The notes under the pieces are model-generated. The model was not told the origin of the DNA. It saw only the letters and a program-made list of their open reading frames with translations, and did not search any database. Positions 40,601 through 46,644 of a stretch of DNA of 64,000 nt are shown here, in pieces. Source of the stretch: Pelobates cultripes (lineage: Eukaryota; Chordata; Amphibia; Anura; Pelobatidae). Every line of letters starts with the position of its first letter. The first letter of the stretch is position 1. The translations under genes were made by a program, and so were the position numbers. The stretch covers positions 66,909,691-66,973,690 of the forward strand of contig OW240924.1 in assembly GCA_933207985.1 (NCBI GenBank), written 5' to 3'.

Positions 40601-43600
40601 TCTATGAAATTTGCACCTTGTCCCGCTGGAGGTATTGTGGCTGTCCAGGGCTTCTTGAAGCATTTTATGGGAAAGTAAGCGTGCAGTGGAAAATTGGCTA
40701 GAGGAGGGTAGGAGGGGGCCAGGGGTGTTTATCTCTTCTGTAGTATTTAGGAGTCCTGCATTGGTTCACCCACATTTCTGGTGCAGGATCCGTCATTATT
40801 CTATTGGCTGTTTAATATCCAAAATTTCAAATGCTGAGAAAAATCATTGTTGCCCATTGAACAGAACTTGTAATTCCCTCAAAGCTGCCCCTACAGTGTT
40901 AATATGAACTCAGAATCATTGGGAATTAAAATCTGAAAGGTAAAATAGCTGATCTAGAAAAATTCTATAACTCTGCTATATAGTCACGGTTTGATTTATT
41001 AGCCCAACATTTGCTGTTTAGTTTTCAGTTTATTTTCATTCAGTTTTCAGTATTTTCTAATTTGCTATCTGTCCTGTAGGTGTCGCTATTACATCGTATC
41101 TCACATTCTAAGCATGCTTGCTAAACTGTATTGTATGTTAAAATATAGCATTGACTTTCATTCCAAATTCAAAAGTTAGTTATTAAATTAAAATGATAAA
41201 AAACTGAATTTACTGGCTTACCAAGGCTTGGGAATTTCTATATGATCTTTTAAGTGATTCTATTTTCATAACCCTGTATATATGTGGTCTGTGAAACGAT
41301 TTGCATGCAGAATAGTATCATATATGAAGTCTATACACATTCAACTTGCTGAGGATCCTGTGAGTTTCGATCCAAGCAGTTAAGGATTATTCTCACTAAG
41401 ATTCTGGTATTATTTCTCTGACACAATGCATCTCTCTACAGAGCCCAGTGTGCTGGCTGGCACATTATTTGGACACACGGACGCTGTGTGGGGTCTGTCT
41501 CACAGTGGGATTAAAGATAGTCTGCTCTCCTGCTCAGCCGATGGCACAGTCCGGTTATGGAGCCCGCCAGAGAGTGTCCCTTGTATCGGCACATACAATG
41601 GAAACAGAGGTGAGTAATAGCAAGTCAGGGTGTGATCAAGGGAATGCTGCCAGTCTTAACATGTCTAATGTGATTTGCCTTTAGCTAGAGTTACAGTATA
41701 TTTTATGAATCAGAATACAATGTCTCTGACTCAGCTTCCTGTTGTCAGCATTAATTAGTATTTATCAGAAGTTCTATTAATGGCCACTCATGACTGGGTG
41801 TGCCACAGTTTCAATAAACAAAAAATGAAATATGAACTATTCACCTGCAAAGTTCCTGATTTTGGTGCAAATGCCAAGGCCTTACATCAAGCATGTCAGA
41901 CTTAAAGGCTAACATGGGCCAAATAAACAAAGTTTATGTGGGCCGCAAAAAAAACCAAACGCCCGTTTTCATAAAAACCTAGGTTTATTTTGAAAAGTAC
42001 AGTATTTAAAAAAGTCCCCTCACTGACACAGGACATCCTCACACTCGTAGGGATTCAAAGTAAACCAAAGAGAGAATTTTTTTAAATGAGACGTGCGTTT
42101 GCATATAACCAATGTTCCAGTCCAACTACCTTGACGCATTAAGAAAAGTTTGGTAATGGGACTGAAATGGTGAATGTATGCTGTTGCACAGCTGTAAGAA
42201 ACAAACAACGTTATCTTGTGGATTTTGAAGTCCTATGAGTGTGTTCTTCACTTTGGCTGAGATCATCAGACTTGATGATTTTACCCAATTTCAACCAATC
42301 CAATGCTTTCCCATAGGAAAGCATTGGGAGGCTATTGTGCATGTGTAGCAAAAAGCTGCACGGTCAATCAGCATCTCCATGGGGAGCGTTCAGCGCCTAC
42401 ATGCAGACCCAATCTAACACACTGCCCCTCTTCCAATTCTAATACACTGCCCACAAATCCAATACATTGCATCCCCCCCCCACTCCCCGTTATACACTGC
42501 CCTCTTCTCCCAATGTAATACAGTCCCCACAAATCAATACATTGCCCCCTCCACTGTTATACACTGCACCCTCCCCCTATTCTAATACAGTGCCCCCAAA
42601 TCCAATACACTGCCCCCTCCACCCACTCCAATTTACACACTGCCCCCCAATCTAATACACAGCCTCCCGCAGTTACACTGCCCCCCTCCCCTCCATTCTA
42701 ATACACTGCCCCTGCTCCCACCACACTAATACACTGCCCCCACTCCCACCACTCTAATTTCATACACTGCCCTGCCTTTAATTTAACACATTTCTCAAAT
42801 CCCTCCTCCAAATTAATATATTGCCTTCCCCCAATGTAATACACTGCACTCCCGTCCCCCAATGTAATACACTCCAGCCCTATCCCCTATAAAATAAAGT
42901 ACATAGGAAGGTCCCCCAAGCCCTTCTTCCCCTACTTTAAGATGAGCTGTCCGTCCTCCAGTTCCAGCCCTGCTCTTCTCTGCTCAAGCAGGCCAGACAC
43001 TCTTCTGGCACTGCGATCTGGAGGAAAGTGGGAGTGGCTGGCATACTCCGCAGACACACTCTGTGCACTTGCGGCCACCGACGCACGCGATAGGCATTGG
43101 CAAGGTGTGACAAACTCCCCTTCCTACATGAGTTTGCCACGAGCTCCTAGAGGAGCCTCCTTGCCAGCCTCCTGCCCACAGACTATGGGCCCTGTAATAT
43201 ACACTGAAAAGTCTCAGTTCGTGTATTTAGACTATATGGTTCCGGAACTGAACAGCCGCACGAACCGGAGACCACCGGTTGCTACTTTGTAGCAATTTCC
43301 ACCGCAATGTTCTAAGTGTTCGTCTGGGTGGCCGCATTTCCTATGACCACGAGGTGGCTGCCATCTTGTTCGCACGAACGCAGGTAGTGGTGTTTGGTCG
43401 TCAAGTTCATGGAACTGAGAACGGACACAGAAACTCCCGAACACCGTGGGACATCCAGCATCACCTGCGTTCGGTTCTATGAGACACTGTTCGGTGGAAA
43501 TGTTCCCACGAATAAGGGGAACAAGCTCCAGTGTAAGAATATTGACTGTGTTCGGTAGTTTGTTCGATTTGAAACTACCAAACTAGACCGACCGCTAGCT

Positions 43601-46574
43601 CTGATTCTATGGAACTGTTTTGAGCAGGAGCCTTGTGTGCGGTCTGTCAAATTAAAGACTTCCAGGGAATTCCAGATCCCCTAAACCGATCAGGGTGATT
43701 TTTGGATATGTTGGTCACCCAAATCGGGATTATCAGGGGATGTAACTTTTAGGGGGATTTTACGTATTTTTAAGGTACACTTGGGGTGTTTGTGAAATGT
43801 TTTTTTTGTGCCTGGAGATAATTGAGTTTTGTACAGTTCCTGACTCAATTATCTCCCAGGCACAGGGGAGGGATTATCTTTTTTTGTATGGGAGTGTCCT
43901 GGACCTGAGAGCCAATGTAATTGTGTGTCTGTTTTTACTGTAGTCTACTCTCAGGTCCAGTGGGGACCTGCATATAAGGCCAGTTGTGGCTGCCATTAAA
44001 CGTATGCCAGTTTGTACTCCCAGAACGATGTGTCGTCTGGTTACTGGGAGGGGAAAGGGCTACTCTTTAATCACTGTTCCAGTGTGGCGGATTCAACGAG
44101 GAAAGTCCTTGTAAGGTTTACCAAACAAGTGTGCTAAAACTGGTGGTGACAAATCCCCAAATAAAGACAAATATAGTGAAGACTATCTGGATAGTAAAAT
44201 TTAAATATGGAGGATGTGGGAGGGGGGGCAAAAACTCACATTTACCAGAGCTCTAGCACCCCTGGCTCTGGGGTTGCAAGGCTCCACTTGGTAGTGTCGT
44301 CCAGTGCTTGGGGGTGTCAAGAGCGAATTCCCCATTCAGTTCCAGGACCCCAGTCAAGCCACGGCGACTGTAGGTAAGAGTGCTGAGGTTAGTCCCCTGT
44401 TCCAGCTAGGAAGCGGTCCTTGGCGGAGGTACCCAGCCAGGGTTACAGGGAGCTCCGTTATACAGGGCACCTGTCTTGCGGCTGGTCGCAGCCCCTGGGC
44501 AGGCGGGCTGCAAAAATATATTCAATGTGGGCCGCAAGTTTGACATGCCTGCCTTACATCATTCGCCTTGACCTCTGTCCACTCCAGGAAGTAGCTTTGC
44601 CACTCTGGTCTTCAGATCAGGTCATGTTGGAGACAGGAAAAGCTTTAACACAGCACTTCAGGAGTTAAAATGTAGATAGATACTCATTTAATTAGTTAAT
44701 TATTTTGAGAGAGTAAGATGAATGTGACAGCCATTACCCTGCACTAATGTAGAGAAACAGAATTTCTGAAGACAGATTGGTAACATAGCTTGTCTGGGTT
44801 TTTCAAAATATGAATCTGTGGATCATAAATAGTGTCTGCGCAGTGTGTAGGCAACCACAGATTTCAAAGCTCTCTGGACTTCTCAGCTGAAAAGCAGCAA
44901 TTAACTCAGTCAAATAGTCATGCTTATTGTCTGGCAGTCTCTACTGTGCACCTTATACTCATCTGTAAGAAAGGCATGAAAGCTTGTATTATTTTCAGGA
45001 GCTGGTAGATTATGGCACCCTTTAACACTTTGTGATCAAGCTGGGGAGACAGAAATATCTAAATAGTATATATGTAAACTGTGATATTAGGTATGTGTTA
45101 GTCCTGGTTTTATCTAGTGTTCTCTGTATGGAGCCTTGCTCCTGCATTCAAACTACTTCTTGTAAACACATGGTTTTAAACACTCTCCTTTCAGAACATG
45201 GTATCCCCACCTCTGTGGATTTCATTGGCTGTGAGCCTGCCCATGCTGTGGCCTCTTTCACCAGTGGTTGCATAGTCCTTTATGACCTGGAGACTGCTCA
45301 GTCCTTGCTGCAACTGTCTGCTCCCTCGGACTCTGGTAAGCCTCCCATGTAGTACATCTGGCTGACCCTTGCTGTGAGGCCATGCAGCTTGTTCCCACTG
45401 TGAAATATTTAGCATGTCTCTCTCTTTACAGGCCCCCCATTTTCCAGCCACATTAATAAAGTTGTGAGTCATCCTACTCTCCCGGTTACCATAGCTGCCT
45501 ACGAAGACAGGCACATAAAGTTTTTCGATAACAAGTCAGGTATGTTTCATTTAAGGAAGCAGGTTTTTATTTAAAGGGATATACACTGGTTCCAGCAATG
45601 TGTGACCATTTCCATTATCTGCTTGTATTGATTCATTCCATGCTGTATCGGCTACACAGAAAGGTGCCTCAATAAGTCTCCCTTGCTGTTGACCTAGAAC
45701 TCCCATAATACTTTGCTTCTGTGAGTTGTAGACCAACAAGTACTGAAGGGCCTTTGGTTAGTTATACAAATATACAAATCTGTGTGTGGCATGGTTTATG
45801 GGGAATGAAATGTACAATCCGTTTGTCATACTATGAATTTATTGTATCTGGCTTTTCTATTCAGTCCCTTGTACATATGCTCAGACTAAACATTATGCAA
45901 GTCACAGGAAAGCATTTGACACACTATTCATTTTATCAGCCAGTGTGATTTAGCTTGTATACCTGTAATTACAGCTCACTGGTTTTATTATGTGACATTT
46001 ACTAATACTCCCTCCTTGACTTTCAGGAAAGATAATTCATTCAATGGTTGCTCACCTGGATGCAGTGACCTGCTTAGCAGTGGATCCCAATGGAATCTAC
46101 CTGATGTCTGGCAGTAAGTAATTCTCCGTTTTCTTCTATGGAGACTGACACAATAAGGTCTTAGCATGAGATTTGTGCTGTGATACAGAGTTGTGTACCT
46201 AGTCTGAGAAAGCCATGTGATCATGTAAGTGTAGGATAAAAAACAAAACTGGTATGAATGGGAAACATCTATGACTCGTGCATTCTCTGGGCCTGGTCTA
46301 CAGATGCGTTCTGTAGCATGTAGTTTTAGATTTGAATTTTGTAGAGAATTTAAAGCATATATTGTGTATTAGAACAAATCTGACCCCTTCGTGTTTTCTC
46401 TCAGGCCACGATTGTTCCATCAGACTGTGGAACTTGGATAGCAAGACGTGTGTGCAGGAGATTACTGCACACCGCAAGAAGTTGGACGAGTCCATTTACG
46501 ATGTTGCCTTTCACCCATCCAAAGCATTCATTGCCAGTGCTGGAGCCGATGCCCTAGCCAAGGTCTTCGTGTGA
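6826..46574 (+). CDS. STRN3: Striatin-3 (SG2NA), partial: exons 2-18 joined
   Basis: Striatin-family scaffold and regulatory B''' subunit of protein phosphatase 2A; it builds STRIPAK complexes with PP2A A/C, MOB4, STRIP1/2, CCM3 and GCKIII kinases. Seventeen exons (6826-6929, 7592-7665, 11257-11338, 12366-12545, 12799-12931, 14072-14207, 29946-30056, 34707-34844, 36442-36575, 38023-38198, 38349-38396, 39627-39748, 41442-41609, 45195-45335, 45432-45539, 46027-46113, 46405-46574) have GT-AG borders and matching phases and sum to 2112 nt, 703 residues plus stop. Order in the fragment: coiled coil (about 1-45), conserved [20 protein letters not shown] block (about 79-98), acidic linker, then WD40 repeats from about residue 380 to the C-terminal AKVFV. 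Wording such as EPNGSVE and SSGDGTEW fits STRN3 better than STRN or STRN4. Exon 1 (start codon, caveolin-binding segment) is not in the window. Human STRN3 alpha is 797 residues, so roughly 90 are missing at the N terminus. Confidence 0.97.
7150..7237. mobile_element. MITE end fragment in intron 2
   Basis: TGGCACTGTAACTGC and GTTGTAGTGGTTATGG followed by GTTCCTTTAA look like the end of a family A MITE. Truncated. Confidence 0.45.
7592..7665 (+). CDS. STRN3: STRN3 exon 3
   Basis: A 74-nt exon encoding [20 protein letters not shown]. It is flanked by a long T tract with CAG on the left and GTAATT on the right. It carries the end of the coiled coil into the basic segment that is calmodulin-binding in the striatin family. 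Confidence 0.95.
7711..8229 (+). mobile_element. TTAA MITE, family C, reference copy
   Basis: 519 bp. Left end TTAAAGGACCACTCTAGGCA is followed by a near-perfect hairpin (7728-7769, arms CACCCAGACCACTTCA and complement). The body has a second hairpin around CATAGCAGTTTCAGAG, a GC-rich palindrome (7985-8025) and AAGGTAAGT at 8082-8090. The right hairpin and end read GGCACTATAGTGGTCCATTAA. Confidence 0.88.
8519..8953 (+). mobile_element. TTAA MITE, family B, intact
   Basis: 435 bp. Left end TTAAAGGAACACTATAGGGT forms a hairpin with CTTGACCTAATAGTGTT; the right end is CTGTAGTTGTTTCTGGTGAC then GTGTCACTTTAA. Both ends keep TTAA. Confidence 0.85.
9418..9460. mobile_element. Isolated family A hairpin
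   Basis: CCACCATAACCACTTCT, a short loop, then AGAAGTGGTCATGGTG: the subterminal hairpin of a family A MITE with no element around it. Confidence 0.5.
9541..10690 (-). mobile_element. L2-type LINE, 5'-truncated, dead
   Basis: On the - strand the three frames 10665-10312, 10312-9989 and 10022-9834 encode pieces of an L2-clade reverse transcriptase C terminus: [73 protein letters not shown]. The 3' end (9541-9600) has the GCGCTATATAAATA tail and an AAT microsatellite. Frameshifts between pieces show it is inactive. The catalytic YxDD part is missing. Confidence 0.85.
10932..11010 (+). mobile_element. MITE left-end fragment
   Basis: TTTAAAGGGACACTGTAGGC ACC is a TTAAAGGGA-type left end; no matching right end was found before exon 4. 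Confidence 0.5.
11257..11338 (+). CDS. STRN3: STRN3 exon 4
   Basis: An 82-nt exon encoding [20 protein letters not shown] and then QGRQLLRQ. The acceptor is TTCCAG and the donor GTAAGT. The [11 protein letters not shown] block is near identical to human; the preceding linker is more diverged. Confidence 0.95.
11845..12000. repeat. Three-copy tandem repeat in intron 4
   Basis: Units beginning TTGCACTCTCATTTGAATAT at 11856 and 11900, and a diverged one at 11951, spaced 44 and 51 bp. Each unit ends with a GGTTGGGGA-type stretch. Confidence 0.7.
12366..12545 (+). CDS. STRN3: STRN3 exon 5
   Basis: A 180-nt exon encoding [40 protein letters not shown] and the QILNGGDSP stretch. The donor is GTCAGT, weaker than consensus. 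It starts by completing a Gln codon and ends by splitting an Arg codon. Confidence 0.95.
12799..12931 (+). CDS. STRN3: STRN3 exon 6 (acidic linker)
   Basis: A 133-nt exon encoding [20 protein letters not shown] and a strongly acidic run ending in INKKHK. It ends on a whole codon before GTAAGC. The acidic stretch differs from human in length and detail but keeps its charge. Confidence 0.95.
13624..13945. mobile_element. MITE-like element in intron 6
   Basis: The left end TACTGTATTTACTTGAATCT and the complement of the right end (GTATTAGAGTTGAATAAATA CGGGA) form imperfect inverted repeats of about 20 bp. About 320 bp, no ORF. Superfamily not certain. Confidence 0.5.
14072..14207 (+). CDS. STRN3: STRN3 exon 7
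   Basis: A 136-nt exon encoding [40 protein letters not shown] and DGTEW, ending in phase 1. If intron 7 were retained the frame would run Gly-Lys-Ser-stop (stop at 14216-14218), giving a protein without the WD40 domain. Confidence 0.96.
16820..17082 (+). mobile_element. TTAA MITE, family A
   Basis: 263 bp from TTAAAGGAACACTCCAAGCA to GGAGTGCTCGTTTAA. Left hairpin: CACCATAACCACCTCTG / CACTAGTGGTTATGGTG. A donor-like GTAAGTA reads on the - strand near 16897-16905. Confidence 0.85.
17124..17651 (+). mobile_element. TTAA MITE, family B
   Basis: 528 bp from TTAAAGGGACACTATAGTCA to CCTATAGTGATCCTTTTAA. Left hairpin ACCAGAACAACTGCAGC / GTTGTTCTGGTG; right hairpin ACTATAGGGTCAGGAA / TTCCTGACCCTATAGT. 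AAGGTGAGT lies near 17530-17538. It sits 41 bp from the previous MITE. Confidence 0.85.
18950..20052. mobile_element. 1.1-kb non-autonomous element with long terminal inverted repeats
   Basis: The left end GCAGTAAGTCAATATTAAGA, continuing TGTAACACTATATTGG, is matched in reverse complement at 20010-20052 (CTAATATAGTGTTACATC to TTGACTTACTGC) over about 40 bp with a 2-bp gap and few mismatches. The interior lacks a transposase ORF. No target duplication was obvious. Class unknown. Confidence 0.7.
20410..20901 (+). mobile_element. TTAA MITE, family B, diverged
   Basis: TTAAAAGAACATTGTAGGGT to CTACAGTGTCCTTTAA. The body has GCACTGGATATGCCCACACT and ATGTAAATGCTACC, worn versions of the family B body. 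Confidence 0.75.
21788..23051 (-). mobile_element. CR1-type LINE, 5'-truncated
   Basis: On the - strand, about 300 codons (from near 23051 to 22152) encode a CR1-clade reverse transcriptase: [29 protein letters not shown] (catalytic FADD near 22872-22883), [41 protein letters not shown]. The frame is intact over this span. The 3' UTR (to about 21850) carries AAGTTCAGCCTTCCTCACAT, and 21788-21850 repeats part of that tail. The apparent Met at 23120 belongs to a neighbouring copy. Confidence 0.88.
23052..23290 (-). mobile_element. Second CR1 3' fragment, same strand
   Basis: Repeats the wording of 21935-22160 (TGTTGATCGAAAAGAAGGC, CCCCAGAATGGCAGTCAG, CTCTGATAAAACCAGTTCTT) directly upstream of the first copy. 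It supplies the first 20-odd codons of the open frame read from 23120, so those are not part of the transcriptase. Confidence 0.8.
23495..23585 (-). mobile_element. L2-type LINE 3' fragment, diverged
   Basis: ACTTTATATAGCACAAACGT ATTCCGCAGCCC then GGATGCTCAAACGAGCTGAC resembles the L2 tails at 2176 and 9541. Confidence 0.55.
23946..24757. mobile_element. Non-autonomous hAT element with perfect 8-bp target duplication
   Basis: Flanked by GTATAATC at 23938-23945 and again at 24758-24765. The ends CAGGGCTCAGCAAATCCC and, in complement, CAAGGCTTGACCAATTTG are related. 812 bp, no transposase. A family B MITE end is nested inside, so that MITE arrived later. Confidence 0.82.
24262..24634 (+). mobile_element. 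Family B MITE nested in the hAT element
   Basis: The right part is clear: AATGTAAACTATGCC, CACTACATTAAGCTGTTGTG GTTCTGGTG and TGTTTCTTTAA at 24634. The left border is uncertain. An acceptor-like CTAACCTTTTTTTCCCCAG runs on the + strand near 24264-24281. Confidence 0.65.
25404..25851 (+). mobile_element. TTAA MITE, family C, intact
   Basis: 448 bp from TTAAAGGACCACTATAGGCA to GTGGTCCTTTAA, collinear with the copy at 7711. The left hairpin CACCCAGACCACTTCAG / TGAAGTGGTCTGGGTG is perfect. AAGGTAAGT lies at 25725-25733. Confidence 0.88.
27965..28184 (+). mobile_element. Family B MITE, right part
   Basis: GGCCATCTGAGGAGTGGCCA, AATGTAAACACTGCC and the end hairpin AGAACAACTACATTAAGCTG / TAGTTGTTCTGG then GTGTCCCTTTAA. 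It lies in inverted orientation to the copy at 17124 and has the same neighbour. Confidence 0.75.
28226..28461 (-). mobile_element. Family A MITE with a family B terminus
   Basis: Reverse orientation of 16820-17082: it starts TTAAACGAGCACTCCAAGCA. The match ends at CCACTAGTGC; beyond this it reads CTGTTCTGGTGACTAGGGTC CCTTTAA, a family B end. GTAAGT lies near 28373. It is probably a recombinant. Confidence 0.75.
28945..29139 (+). mobile_element. Family C MITE, truncated
   Basis: A CT-rich stretch, then CAGTTTCAGAAAAACTGCTA, GGAAAGCATTGAG and CCTGACACTATAGTGATCCTTTAA at the right end. The left end is missing. Confidence 0.65.
29504..29603 (+). mobile_element. Minimal 100-bp TTAA MITE
   Basis: TTAAAGTCACCAAAATAACT to TAACTATAGTGTCCTTTTAA. 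It consists of little more than the two ends, with a body of about 40 bp. Confidence 0.65.
29946..30056 (+). CDS. STRN3: STRN3 exon 8 (alpha-isoform cassette)
   Basis: A 111-nt exon encoding [20 protein letters not shown] and [17 protein letters not shown]. It follows a 15.7-kb intron. The acceptor is TGCAG and the donor GTAAGT. Together with exon 9 it corresponds to the block that separates SG2NA alpha from beta in mammals; length and phase allow both exons to be skipped in frame. Confidence 0.95.
32155..32345. repeat. CA-rich minisatellite, first locus
   Basis: (CA)n runs alternating with the words CTATGTGACAGCCACACA and ATTCCACAAGCAG, in about three diverged units. The same words make up the larger array at 37410. 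Long open frames on the - strand here are translations of the repeat. Confidence 0.75.
32822..32950. repeat. 31-bp tandem repeat
   Basis: Units starting AGCATGGCTGTTGCAGTATT at 32857, 32888 and 32919 (spacing exactly 31), with a weaker one near 32826. Confidence 0.75.
34560..34665. repeat. (TA)n microsatellite and T-rich tract before exon 9
   Basis: About 14 TA units at 34584-34613, followed by T- and A-rich sequence to 34665. It ends 41 bp from the exon 9 acceptor. It is likely to vary in length between individuals. Confidence 0.85.
34707..34844 (+). CDS. STRN3: STRN3 exon 9 (alpha-isoform cassette)
   Basis: A 138-nt exon encoding [20 protein letters not shown] and a more variable tail ending GGRAEE. 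The acceptor TTTTCTAG is preceded by an AT-rich stretch with a (TA)n microsatellite. It ends in phase 1, the same as exon 7, so exon 7 can join exon 10 directly. Confidence 0.95.
35399..35882 (+). mobile_element. TTAA MITE in intron 9
   Basis: 484 bp from TTAAAGGAACACTATAGTGT to CCTATAATGTCCCTTTAA. The left hairpin resembles the copy at 1476. An acceptor-like CTTACCCAATTTCAG lies at 35525-35539. Confidence 0.8.
35965..36200 (+). mobile_element. Family A MITE, degraded
   Basis: TTAAAGTAACACCCCAAGCA, then CATTAACCACTTTAGTATGC and GTGATTATGGTGCC, a worn version of the 16820 left end. The right border was not found. Confidence 0.55.
36442..36575 (+). CDS. STRN3: STRN3 exon 10
   Basis: A 134-nt exon encoding [20 protein letters not shown] and [20 protein letters not shown], ending DYSYD. 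The acceptor reads TTGCAGCAG, so a second site three bases downstream (first base 36445) would remove one Ala. It ends on a whole codon before GTAAGG. Confidence 0.95.
37258..37413 (+). repeat. Left copy of a direct duplication in intron 10
   Basis: TTAATGGTGGCATTTGTAGA through TGGAAAGCTTCTTAAATCA to CCATTTCCCATGATGCTTAG and AGTATAAAGC. The same words in the same order occur at 37759-37936. The array at 37410 lies between them. Confidence 0.85.
37410..37757. repeat. CA-rich minisatellite, second locus
   Basis: At least four units built of (CA)n plus CTGTGACAGCCACACACAAT or CTATGTGACAGCCACACACA and TTCCACAAGCAGCCCC, with periods of about 40-80 bp. It shares its unit words with 32155. All the long - strand frames here translate the repeat. 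Confidence 0.85.
37759..37936 (+). repeat. Right copy of the direct duplication
   Basis: The counterpart of 37258-37413, with a 30-bp extra segment (CAGTGGTGCCATTAGTTCCT). It ends 86 bp before exon 11. Confidence 0.85.
38023..38198 (+). CDS. STRN3: STRN3 exon 11 (first WD40 blade)
   Basis: A 176-nt exon encoding [40 protein letters not shown] and [19 protein letters not shown]. It opens the WD40 propeller: the SHFDGV turn and the DHTLKLW strand are clear. The intron that follows is only 150 bp. Confidence 0.97.
38349..38396 (+). CDS. STRN3: STRN3 exon 12 (48 nt)
   Basis: A short exon encoding [15 protein letters not shown] plus split codons. The acceptor is CTTAG and the donor GTAAGT. It carries the beginning of the second WD40 repeat (TFRAH). 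Confidence 0.94.
38495..38650. mobile_element. hAT-like MITE in intron 12
   Basis: The left end CAGGCCTTCACAACCTGCGG GCCCCCAGAT pairs with the complement of ATCTGGGGGGCTGCAGGGTG. The interior has AATAACTCCCATGA and TTATAGTTCAAAAC. No clean target duplication. Confidence 0.6.
39627..39748 (+). CDS. STRN3: STRN3 exon 13 (WD40)
   Basis: A 122-nt exon encoding [20 protein letters not shown] and [20 protein letters not shown]. The TIQWW strand closes the second WD40 repeat. The donor GTAAGA splits a Glu codon. Confidence 0.96.
39749..41441 (+). other. STRN3: STRN3 intron 13
   Basis: 1.7 kb of intron with no repeat family, exon or RNA gene that I can recognise. 40035-40460 is of moderate complexity. 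Confidence 0.6.
41442..41609 (+). CDS. STRN3: STRN3 exon 14 (WD40)
   Basis: A 168-nt exon encoding [40 protein letters not shown] and a variable tail [16 protein letters not shown]. It is a full WD40 repeat with its GH and DGTVRLW signatures. The intron that follows holds a 2.7-kb hAT insertion. Confidence 0.97.
42240..42400. mobile_element. Family B MITE remnant inside the hAT element
   Basis: TTGGCTGAGATCATCAGACT, CAATCCAATGCTTTCCCATA GGAAAGCATTGG and GGGGAGCGTTCAGCGCC are the central words of family B. The ends are missing. Confidence 0.6.
42412..42880. repeat. Degenerate tandem array with TAATACACTGCCCC core
   Basis: About 19 copies of a core close to TAATACACTGCCCC, spaced roughly 20-35 bp by C-rich filler. 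The period is irregular and the strand is purine-poor. It lies inside the hAT element. Confidence 0.8.
43190..44120 (+). mobile_element. Possible solo LTR or other promoter-bearing repeat
   Basis: Has CATATAAGG (TATA-like) at about 43971, ATTAAA at about 43995 and a GT-rich stretch after it, the order of an LTR. Two hairpins lie upstream (43810-43862 and 43899-43964). TG...CA borders and a short target duplication could not be fixed, so the call is tentative. No viral genes are visible. Confidence 0.3.
45195..45335 (+). CDS. STRN3: STRN3 exon 15 (WD40)
   Basis: A 141-nt exon encoding [40 protein letters not shown] and LSAPSDS. It is one of the less canonical blades, and differs from human at several positions near its end. 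A 96-bp intron follows. Confidence 0.96.
45432..45539 (+). CDS. STRN3: STRN3 exon 16 (WD40)
   Basis: A 108-nt exon encoding [20 protein letters not shown] and [16 protein letters not shown]. Relative to the human sequence I recall, the first residues differ (about QSNNHIN there) while the rest is highly conserved. The donor is GTATGT. Confidence 0.96.
46027..46113 (+). CDS. STRN3: STRN3 exon 17 (WD40)
   Basis: An 87-nt exon encoding [20 protein letters not shown] and PNGIYLMSG. The acceptor is TTTCAG; the donor is GTAAGTA. It is the first half of the last blade. Confidence 0.96.
46405..46574 (+). CDS. STRN3: STRN3 exon 18, terminal coding exon
   Basis: Encodes [40 protein letters not shown] and [16 protein letters not shown], then TGA at 46572-46574. 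Almost identical to human. The frame also runs open upstream of the acceptor to a Met at 46332, but that part is intron. Confidence 0.98.
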
Positions 46575-46638
46575 CTTACCCCCCTGAGAGCTGCCAGTGC
46601 ATTTGGGACACACATTGAGAAGGCACTAGTGGTATTTA

Positions 46639-46644
46639 AATAAA
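46639..46644 (+). terminator. Proximal AATAAA, STRN3
   Basis: A canonical polyadenylation hexamer only 65 nt after the stop codon. If used, it would give a very short 3' UTR. Usage cannot be told from sequence. Confidence 0.35.

Larger units (their letters stand above)
41888..44551. mobile_element. 2.66-kb non-autonomous hAT element in intron 14
   Basis: Flanked by a perfect 8-bp duplication, CCTTACAT, at 41880-41887 and 44552-44559. The ends CAAGCATGTCAGACTT and, in complement, CAGGCATGTCAAACTT match at 13-14 of 16 bases; GTGGGCCGCAA occurs next to both ends. No transposase ORF. It contains a family B MITE remnant (42240-42400), a tandem array (42412-42880) and an LTR-like stretch (43190-44120). 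It accounts for three quarters of intron 14. Confidence 0.85.

Noticed and set aside
42412..42880. CRISPR-like array
   Set aside because: The repeats are degenerate and the spacers are low-complexity and irregular; the sequence is vertebrate intron DNA inside a transposon.
46332..46404. Upstream extension of the last STRN3 exon to a Met
   Set aside because: The open frame continues by chance into intron 17; the CTCTCAG acceptor at 46404 and the split Ser codon fix the exon start.
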